The translations under genes and the position numbers were made by a program. The notes below the pieces were generated by a model, which saw only the letters and a program-made list of their open reading frames with translations, ran no database searches and was not told the DNA's origin. Positions 53,691 through 62,394 of a stretch of DNA of 64,000 nucleotides are shown in pieces. Position 1 is the first letter of the stretch. The number at the start of each line of letters is the position of its first letter. The stretch comes from Thamnaconus septentrionalis (taxonomy: Eukaryota > Chordata > Actinopteri > Tetraodontiformes > Monacanthidae): positions 1,050,001 to 1,114,000 of the forward strand of contig CM020513.1 of the NCBI GenBank assembly GCA_009823395.1. Direction: 5' to 3'.

Positions 53691-54721
53691 GGGGGCGTTC
53701 TCATTGCCTCGCCTCGCCTCGCCACGGTACGGTTGTAGGGTGTTCGCACTGGCCGCTACACGGTTGTAGGGGGTGCTCTTTTGGTACCTCAATCCCCCAG
53801 GGTCCAAGCGAGACGAAGCGAGTTTAGTGGTGACGTAGCAACGAGCAGGGCACTGGATTGGCTCAGTGTCCTCATCGATGTTCGGACATCGATGCCAACT
53901 CCTTTGACACGGAACTTCCGTGTCAGGTACATTTTACCGTGAATACAAGTAGCTACTATTGATGGTGTACAAATATATTTATATGTGTTTACATTTTTTG
54001 AAAACAGCTTTTTCAATACATGTTTACTTTGTCTTTTGGGGAGAGGCAGGCGAACCGCGAATGCCCTCGACGTCGTGAGTGTGTTCAACCATATTCGCGA
54101 AAACGACGAGCGGCAAATGGCGAAGCGCTCAGAACAAATCGAGTTGATCCTGCGTGAGGCGCGTTAAGCTAGGGAATCCGAGGAGTCTTGAGACGAGAGA
54201 AAAAACGGATTCGTCGAGAGGACGTGGCTCTTCGCTGCGAGGAAGCCTCGAACACGCGGCATTTAACAAAGTCGTCCTTGGCTTGCTAGGGCAGCTATTT
54301 CAAATAAGGAGGCGTGTTTACTGACTGTTTTTCTGTTTGTTTGTTTTTAAATAAATGCTATTTCCCGTTGTATCTGTCTCGTGTTTACTTTTGGTGAAAA
54401 TATAAAGGTGGAACTACACCTTTACTCTCCCAGAAAACGAAACAATAAATGATAAATGTTGACCGCATAAATTATCAACTGTGACTTCAGTGAGGAAAAC
54501 TGTTCTTTCTTTAACAGAAAAGCAACCACAGACCGAGCATCAGGTATGAAACAACCTCTACTTTGTCCATCGCTGCGCTGTTGTGTATCGCACAGAAATA
54601 ATGCAGTCGAAAACATTGTCCCGCTTTACCGCGTCGACTCCACCCACGCTCTCGTGATCCGGGGGCCATGAAAACACAATCGAACCGTGGCGAGGCGCGG
54701 CGAGGCAATGAGAACACGCCC
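53691..54721. mobile_element. Harbinger-like MITE in the LINE, 1.03 kb
   Basis: GGGGGCGTTCTCATTGCCTC on the left and reversed GGGCGTGTTCTCATTGCCTC on the right are about 40-bp inverted repeats. TTT flanks both sides (53688-53690 and 54722-54724); removing the element and one TTT rejoins the LINE frame. Interior text (TTTTGGTACCTCAATCCCCC, GACGTAGCAACGAGCAGGGC) resembles the Harbinger-like element at 15925, so the families are related. A short frame at 54040-54167 may be an accessory-gene trace. Confidence 0.85.
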
Positions 54722-54724
54722 TTT

Positions 54725-54854
54725 GTTGCCGGATGTCTGTCGACCTCTTCCACCACAACCTGTTATCTCCCTCATTCCATTCAACACATCACGCATGTTG
54801 TTTTGTTGGAGTTGTGCCTCAGCTTCTTCCTGTAGGAGTTTCTACAATCCCTCA
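54725..54854 (-). pseudogene. LINE linker fragment upstream of the MITE
   Basis: Minus-strand text has LRDCRNSYRKKLRHNSN and MREITGCGGRGRQTSGNK, with a stop between. It is the linker between endonuclease and RT and continues across the MITE. Confidence 0.75.
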
Positions 54855-55593
54855 GTTTACAAGGGGAGGACATTTGTTTTTTGAAAAAAAACAAAAAACA
54901 ACCGTGTTAAGAAAAGCAGTTGAAAAAAAGAGAGATTACCCGAAGCCGTCTTCAAAACGGGTCCAAATGGCTCTTTGAGTGGTAAAGGTTGCCGATCCCT
55001 GCTGTAGGAAAAATTGGAGAGGATAATAATAATTCCTTTGTGGAAATATTCTATTTTTATTTTCATTGGAAGATTCCAAAACTATTACATACTTATACGG
55101 TCCAGTATACTGTATACTCATAATGTACAGATACTCTACAAAAACAAAACCTCAAACCTTGAGGTATTCTCAAGCCATGATCGCATTTGTGAATCGCGGT
55201 AATTTATTTTGAAAATCAACCGGATTATCTCGTGTTTCTTTGAGTGATTTCCTGTCTATCTTGACGGGGATCGCTCACGGCTCGTGTACAAAATAGACCA
55301 GACGATTGCTGCATGGCGCGAGCCGGCCGCAGAGGTGCGCGGCGCTTCAAGTTTGGCATGAACGATGGCATTGGTTAACAAGGGCGGCGAAAGGAAGCGG
55401 GCTCCGTTCCGCGGCTATTCCTGCCGCTTCGGCGGCCGGTGTGAACCCACCCTGAACAGCAGGGCTGCGGCTTGCGCGCAACCTTCGCGGCGCTTCCGCC
55501 TGCGGTGTGAACCAGGCGGTCATCACGCGTTAAATAAATAAATAAATCAATAAATAAATAGTGCAATGAAATGGAGTTTACTTCAAAAGCCCT

Positions 55594-56185
55594 AATATCA
55601 ATATAGCAATCAATAAAGTGCATGATGGATGGCTTTCACAAAGGAAATAGATAAATAAAGCAAATACAAATAAAATAAAAAATAGGTACAACTCAGGATA
55701 GTGATGCTGTTTGTGCTACCACACATGACTTCATGTTAATTTTTTAAAAGCCCTCTCTTTTTTCACTGTGTTACTTCCTTTTTCAGGTGTGCTTCTTCTC
55801 ACTTATTGTAACACTGAGTAGCTGTTTCTCATTCAGAACATTGCAGTAAAACTTTGAACAGGACTGCTTAAAATTGAGAGTGATCAAGAGCTCACTCCTC
55901 ATAAGCGAGAGGAGCCTCAGCCATTTTCGTTTACAAGCGATCCTGACTAATAGCCTATGCTATGCAAGCTACGCAGCCAGAGCGCAGTTGCTGTGAATGG
56001 GTTGCAATATGGTATTGCCTGCAGCTACGTAGATTACGGTTTTGAACACAAACTCTCTGGAAATGAACGTGAGTTTCCGTTGAAAATAAAGTTACGTTCA
56101 AGACAACTCAGAAATACGGGAGAAACCCCGTCCTTTATTGATTCAAAACGGGACGGAACATTGATGCGGGTAACGCTGTTGGCAG
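55594..56185. mobile_element. GTTGCCAAC repeat copy 2, right piece
   Basis: CAATAAAGTGCATGATGGAT, then CTACCACACATGACTTCATG and AACTCAGAAATACGGGAGAA match 7064-7842 of copy 1 in order, with a deletion of about 180 bp in the middle. Ends near GGGTAACGCTGTTGGCAGC. Confidence 0.65.
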
Positions 56186-57180
56186 CTTACCAGTGGTTGG
56201 GGTCGGGCAAGCTTGGGCAGTTGGGTTTTCCTTGCTCCCTTTTTTCTTTTTTTTTGCGTTCTGTCGCTCCACTTTGTGTTTATAACTGCTCCCGCCCATT
56301 CTTTTGCCGTTATCTTGTCTGTTAACAGGCGATTAATAATGACGTTAATATTGTCCGTCAGACGGACAGTGTCGAGGGACAGCGGGTGATGACGTTTTTA
56401 CCTGGTATGCCGTATATGTTGGATAAGTTAGGAAGATTCCAAGGGCCTGATAGTGGCCCCAAAACAATAGGTTACAGGGGCCCCAAATGGTAGGTGACTG
56501 ACTGTCCACCCCCGTATCTGGATGGAGTGGTTTGGTCACGTCAACAGCACAGCGCATGAGTCGCGCCATCGGAGGGACGGTATAAGATAGCTGCTACGAT
56601 ATCAGTTGCCTCCCGGCGGAGCCGGCTGCCTCGGCGACGGGCCCCTATTTCTTCCAAGGCCCAGGGGCAACCGCCCACTCAGCCCCCCCCAACGCTCCGC
56701 CAGTGCACACACACATAAACACACACACACAGGGCTGGGTTTATAATGACAGCAGCCCGTTGAAGCCCCAGTGCCAGAATCCTAGCAGCCATTCAGCGCA
56801 CACACATCCCTCAATAGTAATCACTTGGTTGTGGATGATTTATCCATCATGGAGCGTGTGGTGCCAGCTCATTCTTTTTGACCAAAGTGAAGATAAAGGG
56901 AAAACAAATTTATTGTCCATGCTGGTTGAATAAAATGAGCATTTGCTATCTGCTGCATTGTCGGAGCTCGTTTTCGTCAAACAGGAGCCAAAGGCCATTT
57001 GCTGGACATTCCAGCAGGTTCCAGTAAGTTGTGTTGAAGCCATTTCCTGGGCTGAACGGGAAATCTTCAGTCTTTGGGGTGCAAGATTACAACCTCAGCA
57101 AACTGGTCAGTGGAAAAGTCCTAATCTGCTGGTGGAGCTGCTGTTCCAGGGAGCAATACTGGCTCTGGGAGACACTGACC
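56186..57180. other. Unassigned sequence, with probable hAT right-end region
   Basis: GGGGCCCCAAAT and GGCCCAGGGGCAACCGCC near 56480-56680 suit the inside of the right end of a CAGTGGCGG hAT element. CA repeats follow to 56731. The rest holds no recognised gene. Confidence 0.4.
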
Positions 57181-57896
57181 CCTAATTCACACCAGAAGCG
57201 CAAGCAAAGTGTAAGCTTAGACGCTCTGCTTCGCTCCAGTACCCTCTCACACAGGACGCGTATTACGAGCAGAGCGTCTCGCGCAGTGGCTCAACCTGTT
57301 CACGCGAGGACAGCCCAGGCAGTTTGGCATGTATTTAAAGAAAACAACAGTGAAACCAAACTCTTTCGTCCGTCCCAACAGTGTCTCGAAGTATCGATGT
57401 GTATAAAAATAAAAATAAAAAAATAAAAAAACGAACTGCTGGCATCATACAAAATGCAGGTATTTAAAGTATACATGCATTTTGCTCAACATAGTTTCAG
57501 ATTCAAAGTGAAAAGTTTATTGTTTGACGGCCAAACTGAACAGTGTTGAAGCCGATGCGTCACATTTCTGTTTCACAGTAAAATACAGCACATATAAAAC
57601 AAAATCCAGCACATTCTATATTATGATGAAAATCAACCGGATCCACCGTGTTTTTACACCATTGACTTCCTGTCTGAACGATCCTACCTGCTGCGATTGA
57701 CGCAGTAGGGACGCGTCAAGCGTCAAAAAATAAACTGCGGCGTTCTTTTCCAGCGGGTCGCGTTTCACTGCATCTGGGACACTTCTGAAACGTAGATGCA
57801 CTGCGCCTGGTGTGAACCTGCTCATTGACTTTAATGGCCGTGTTTCACTGCGTCGACATGTACGCTCTGCTGACGTTTCTGGTGTGAATTGGGCTT
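57181..57896. mobile_element. TTCACACCAG-terminus TIR element
   Basis: Left CCCCTAATTCACACCAGAAG and reversed right GCCCAATTCACACCAGAAAC are inverted repeats. The interior contains AAAATCAACCGGAT and TTGACTTCCTGTCTG near 57630-57680, shared with 22740-22800 and 55210-55255, so it belongs to the same wider group as 22138-22972 and the GATTAATCG repeats. No coding frame. Confidence 0.65.
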
Positions 57897-58479
57897 GAGA
57901 TGGACCATTTGAACACAAACAAATAAATGATGTGGAGAGTAAGGAAAAACCTAAAAAGTGCAACGTGAGGCAAATGGAGAAGCCACTATTGTTTTATTTT
58001 GTGTTGAATGAATTCCATGACTGCTTTCAGAAAAGAAAAACTGAGCAACATCCACAGATTAAAATGACAGATTAAAATGCCGTGCCGTTAAAATTCTTCT
58101 GAATATGAAAAAAACCCTATTTCAGTGCCTTTATAGCGCTATTATGTTGTCCGCAGCAAGAATGAAACCACATGGAAAGACTTCAATGTCTGTGCAGTTT
58201 AGGTTTATAACTGGGTTTTACAGTCTGACAGAAAACATTTTGTTGGTGCCATTGGCTGGCTGAAGTAGTAACTCCGTTCTCAGTAGCGAGGCCTTCATTG
58301 TCTTCATCGTTTTCACCGTCTTCATCGTATTTCAGCGACTGCTCACCATGAATCCCGTCCCTCAGCTGGCCGAGGTGCAGGAAGTAGGAAGGCGAGAGCC
58401 CTCAACGACGGATGGGATGGCCCTAAACACAGCATGGTGCCCTTTGACCTCTGGTGTTTGGAGCTCCACGGACACTCTG
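57897..58479. other. Unassigned sequence with a short open frame
   Basis: At 58348 CACCATGAATCC (a fair start context) begins MNPVPQLAEVQEVGRREPST, open until it runs into the TIR element at 58480. I do not recognise it; an exon fragment or chance are both possible. Confidence 0.3.
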
Positions 58480-58836
58480 GCTGTGTCTCAATTCAGGATC
58501 TGTATCCTTCGAAGCATGCATTTAAAGGCCAGTTGCGTCATAGCACTGCGCGAAGGCTAACCCAATTCCCAAACATCTGAAGGACACTCCCCTCGAAATG
58601 CGCTCTACTTTTAGCCGATTCCAAGGATACACCGCTATTATCCTTCGCGTCCTTCGGTATCCCATGATGCTTTGCGTGTAGCTGCTAAGCATCCTGGGAT
58701 CCTGGGAAGTCAGCTGAAATTAGCGGCATGTACTGTCAAAGACACGACGTAGAAATTTAAGGATTGAAATTTGACATAAAATATTATATTCTTACCGGAA
58801 GGTTTTTGCTTATTTGAACATCCAACGCCATCGTTG
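58480..58836. mobile_element. CTGTGTCTCAATTCAGG family, copy 2 (left part)
   Basis: Starts GGCTGTGTCTCAATTCAGGA and follows copy 1 and copy 3 through CCCATGATGCTTTGCGTG and GAAGTCAGCTGAAATTAGCG, then ends at ATCCAACGCCAT. The right terminus is missing. Confidence 0.75.
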
Positions 58837-59041
58837 CCAGTGATCCGGACCTCTCGTTCTTGGTGCATACGGGTTCTGACTGGTGGGAGAAGGTTTGAAA
58901 TTGTGGTGTATGGAGCTTCATTAATGAAACGCATCAACTGACTCCTTTTATTGTGTTGATAAATAGAAGTAGAAAACACAACGGTAATGAAAGAGTTTTG
59001 AAGACATTTCCAAATAACGCGCAGATCATCTGAGAAAGTTT

Positions 59042-60270
59042 GGGCGTGTTTCTACTGGTTACTTGGTCAGCTCGGGAGGGTACAGCTCAGTTAGTAACGG
59101 TTTCCACAGGACACCCTACACAGCTCCAAGGGTTACCATTTTGATACCTGCTTCCTTGGGGTTCCATGTGTGCTGACCAGGAACCATAGTGATGACGTAG
59201 CACAGAGCTTGGCATTGATTGGGTAAGAGCTTTGACGAAAGAGTAGGAGTCTTTCACAAAAAAAAAACAACACAATTTTTAAATGCCCCGCTTGTGGATT
59301 TCTACATTTTCACGTATTAAAAATTTAAATGCTTATGAAACTGTACCATTGGCGAACGAAGAGCTGCAGACATTTTTGTTCTTGGTGGCCAAAGAAAAAG
59401 CTCAAAGAGAGCTGGTTGGACGGAGTGATACACAATTAAAAAATCTTCCTGGTTTCGCAGTCGCTGGCTGCAGTACAGCAAAACGGTGTTGGGAGTAATA
59501 AAAAAAACTGCCGAATGACTGTCCAGCGACTACCGAAGCACCAACAACAGTCAGAGTGGAAGGAACAGATAAAATGTTGGAGGTTTGTTCAGCCAAATGT
59601 GGATGTGATGGCCCACCGGCCTGGTGGGCAACGGGAGGGAGACGGCCTCGATTCGGCCGGTGGACAACGAGATAATAGTCGGCCACGGCAATATTTGACA
59701 ACATGCAGGATGTCTCTGAGTGTATTGTGGCCTCAAGCAACTTTAGTTTTACGACTATTTGCAAAGTACAGCCACTGAATCGTGCTGATAAACTGTTAGC
59801 CACCACCGGTAACTCCGTGTTCTGCTTGCGTGTTGTATTCACCAGCAACGAAACTTAAGAGGCAGCGATTCTGCCTCTTACGCTTCGCTCCTTATAGCGA
59901 TTTTAACCCTGCTAGTGTGTTAAAACCGGTTGAATAGAGCTTTTTTGTGTGGACGTAAGTTGTGCGGATATTCTTGTCTAATAATACACAACTTTGAGAC
60001 GCAAGTGATCGTTTCAGCGTCTACATTTTCTCTGCTAGGACAGTGTTTTGATACAAGTCAACAGTATTAAACAACATCATTCTAATCCCTATTAAAATGT
60101 CTTGCAAAAAAACAAGACAAAAACACGGTCAATACAAAAAGTAAATTCTATGGTTCCGGGGACACGGAAGGCACCAAAAGCATCCAGGGACCTTCGGGCC
60201 GCCGTGCAGCCGTAACTCCGCCCACACTCAGGCAGTAATCAACTGAGCTGTACCATACCGAGTGATACTG
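59042..60270 (+). mobile_element. PIF/Harbinger-like element, copy 2
   Basis: Begins GGGCGTGTTTCTACTGGTTA and parallels the 15925-17182 element throughout, including GTATTAAAAATTTAAATGC, AAAGCTCAAAGAGAGCTGG and ACAGTGTTTTGATACAAGTC. The last 80 or so bases, with the right terminus, are lost; the sequence leaves the family near 60270 where an RT fragment starts. Confidence 0.75.
59340..59705 (+). pseudogene. Harbinger Myb/SANT-like accessory fragment, second copy
   Basis: The frame from 59283 reads YETVPLANEELQTFLFLVAK and EKAQRELVGRSDTQLKN before a stop at 59496. Downstream, other frames give QREGDGLDSAGGQRDNS-type text. It has the same architecture as the copy at 16225-16590 but with different small indels. 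Confidence 0.65.
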
Positions 60271-60274
60271 AATA

Positions 60275-61105
60275 GGAATACGGCACACCATCGACCCTCA
60301 CCTGAGGGAGAACCAAAATGTCTTGGTAAAGACAATGATAAAGATTCTGAAGGCCTATGGTGTCCTCCCAACCTACAATAAGCAGTTGAGACCATGTACG
60401 CAGGGACAAGGGCCAAGGTGGTGACCCCGGACGCTAACAGTGAGGAGTTTTGCATCCTGTCTGGGGTAATGCAAGGGGACACCCTCGCCCCCTTCCTCTT
60501 TATCATAGTCCTGGATTATGTGTTTAGGAATGCCATCAGTGGACGTGAGCAGGATCTTGGCTTCACGCTGACGCCAAGGAAATACGCCCCGCAGTATCAC
60601 TGACAGACCTGGACTATGCAGATGACATCAGCCTGCTCTCTGACAATGTGGAACAAGCTCAGGAACTCCTGAATAGAGTGGAGTTGGAGTGTGCCAAGTT
60701 TGGCTTTGGGCTAATTGCCAAGAAAACCGAGTTCATCGCTTAACATCATTCCAGAGTATCCACCTGTGACAACATGGGGCGATACTGTGCTGAAGAAAGT
60801 TAGGGACTTCAAATACCTGGTCTCATGGGTCAACTCAACTGAGCAAGACCTTAAGGTTAGGAAAGCGCTTGCTTGGCATGCCCTGAATAGCATGGAGAGT
60901 GTATGGCATTCTAGTGACTAGCTGGACACTGTCAGAGACATCATGAACTGCCAGGCCGGAAATTGGTGCTATGGGAACCAGTACACGGGTATCGGAATCG
61001 TGCCATCGTCCCATCCAGACATACATGGATGTTCTCAAAGAGGATGCAGGAGTAGAAAATACCAATTAACTGGTAAGATGTATGGAGAACTGGGAAGACT
61101 GCAAG
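60275..61105 (+). pseudogene. LINE reverse transcriptase fragment of another clade
   Basis: ILSGVMQGDTLAPFLFIIVL is motif B in the MQGDTLAPFLF style; after a frameshift near 60600, LTDLDYADDISLLSDNVEQA has the YADD catalytic box intact. FKYLVSWVNSTEQDLKVRKA follows, then a C-terminal RHTYMDVLKEDAG-like end. It differs from every other RT in the window; RTE- or R4-like affinity is possible but not settled. Stops and a deletion after 60920 inactivate it. Confidence 0.75.
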
Positions 61106-61107
61106 CG

Positions 61108-61606
61108 GAGCATGCATTTGAAGGCCAGTTGCGTCATACTGTAGCACTGCGCGAAAGCTTGTCTCAATTCACTAAAATTCGAAGGACGCTCCAAATGTGC
61201 CCTTGAAATTCGCCCTACTACTAGCTGATTCGAAGGATGCCCGCTACTATCCTTTGCATCCTTCTGTATCCCATGATGCTTTGTGTGCTGCTGCTAAGCA
61301 TCCTGGGATCCTGGGAAGTCAGTTGAAATGGTGGCATCTACTGGCAAAGACACGACGTAGAAATTTAGTATTCAAATTTCACATAAAATATTACATTTTT
61401 ACCGGAGAGTTTTTACTTATTTGAACATCCAACGCCATGGTTGGATGGCGAACCAATGGTTAGCTTGATGCTACGTCACTTCCGAGGTTGGCCAGCATTA
61501 GGGAACGGTGGTGATGCAACCAGGAAATACGCAGAAGGCTAGACTGTCCCAGTCTTCGGAGGACGGTTCCTTCGAAGGATGCGGACCCTGAATTGAGACA
61601 CAGCCC
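61108..61606. mobile_element. CTGTGTCTCAATTCAGG family, copy 3 (right part)
   Basis: Lacks the left terminus; begins GCATGCATTTGAAGGCCAGT and ends GGACCCTGAATTGAGACACA, the inverted terminus of copy 1. It sits at the end of the RT fragment. Confidence 0.78.
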
Positions 61607-61699
61607 GAGAGAGATTTGTTTACTCGACATGATAGAAAGTGGGTGAGCGTTTTTATTTTTGTAGAATGAATTTGGTTGGCGACTTCATGATGAGGAAAA

Positions 61700-61735
61700 T
61701 GATGATGTGGGTCCACTGGTTGAGAACCACTGGTC
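61700..61735. mobile_element. hAT right-end remnant
   Basis: GGTTGAGAACCACTGG resembles the GTTTGAGAACCACTG end at 38369-38383. Nothing else of the element is seen. Confidence 0.4.
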
Positions 61736-61787
61736 TAAATTCAGCAAATTCATTTTACTACTTTGCAAGAGGCATTTGTCCTCTTTG

Positions 61788-62064
61788 CAGGGGTGGATTG
61801 GCCATTGGGCGTACCGGACAATTCCTGTTGGGCCGACGCACATTTGGGCCGGCCAGGTTTTGAATCAGTCGCGGACGCGGTACCGGTGACAACGGTGAAT
61901 GTAGGGCTACTGCCACCTGCTGGCCTGCTTCTATACTGCTACAGGACCGCCCCTCACAGCAGGGGACACTATAAATATGTGTGTGTCTCCCACTCCCCCG
62001 TCTGAAATGGGCCGCTCCTTATAGAAAAATGCCAGGGCCGTTCATTGGTGCCAGTCCACCCCTG
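61788..62064. mobile_element. Small hAT MITE with perfect 8-bp duplication
   Basis: Starts CAGGGGTGGATTGGC; the right end reversed is CAGGGGTGGACTGGC. CCTCTTTG flanks both sides (61780-61787 and 62065-62072). The 277-bp body is noncoding. The perfect duplication suggests a recent insertion. Confidence 0.9.
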
Positions 62065-62072
62065 CCTCTTTG

Positions 62073-62334
62073 TGACATCACAGAGGGCAGATTAACAGAA
62101 CAGTACACGATGGGCTTCTCATTTCTGGACAGATCTCTGCAAACCCAGAGACACACAGTAGTTCAAGAAATAAAGTAAAAAAATAAAAAAAATAAAAAAA
62201 GAAGTTTGCATCAAATTAAAATATTAATTTTTCTATTTATGCAATGTGAAACTTTCAGGAAAATGATGTGACTTGAAAAAGCTGCTACATTTAAAACAAA
62301 TATATTTTTTGCTGTGTTGTAACACATTTCAATG

Positions 62335-62335
<1 letters not shown>
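62073..62335. other. Unassigned AT-rich sequence
   Basis: AAATAAAAAA-type runs near 62180; no gene. Confidence 0.5.

Positions 62336-62390
<55 letters not shown>
62336..62390. repeat. (CA)n then (TA)n microsatellite
   Basis: CA run of about 38 bp followed by TA, directly at the 5' edge of the RLE LINE. Confidence 0.92.
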
Positions 62391-62394
62391 GGTG

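Larger units (their letters stand above)
50896..54854 (-). mobile_element. Jockey-superfamily LINE in minus orientation, 5'-truncated
   Basis: GTTTACAAG flanks both ends (50887-50895 and 54855-54863). In minus sense: linker start (54854-54725), a MITE (54721-53691), linker and RT (53690-52055), a TAA-tailed insertion (about 52095-51206), and the 3' UTR ending GGGATTAATAAAG and (TATC)n at 50896. It is the same family as the LINE at 35100-37925. Truncated at the 5' end within the endonuclease-RT linker. Confidence 0.9.
50744..55001. mobile_element. hAT-like element carrying a LINE
   Basis: Ends CAGGGGTCGGCAATC and reversed CAGGGATCGGCAACC, 15-bp inverted repeats with two mismatches. CTCTAGGA (50736-50743) and CTGTAGGA (55002-55009) flank it, an 8-bp duplication with one mismatch. 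Without the LINE inside, only about 300 bp remain, so it was a short nonautonomous hAT when the LINE arrived. Confidence 0.85.
50629..55593 (+). mobile_element. GATTAATCG/TTCACAC repeat, copy c, carrying a nest of insertions
   Basis: Starts AGGGCTGTCAGTCGAGTA at 50629, is interrupted at CTCTAGGA by the hAT-like element 50744-55001, and resumes at about 55010 with AAATTGGAGAGGATAATAAT. It ends with a GC-rich block, GGTGTGAACCAGGCG near 55520, then (AAAT)n and CAAAAGCCCT. Copy b at 32549 shows the uninterrupted sequence. It lies inside GTTGCCAAC repeat copy 2. Confidence 0.7.
48550..56705. mobile_element. Tentative outermost hAT-like element of the nest
   Basis: CAGTGGCGGAAC at 48550 and the reversed right end CACTGGCGGAGC at 56705 are inverted with two mismatches. 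Both abut CA repeats (left microsatellite, right CACACACA), as expected if the element landed in a CA tract. Because CA repeats make duplications unprovable, the pairing of these two ends is uncertain. Confidence 0.35.
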
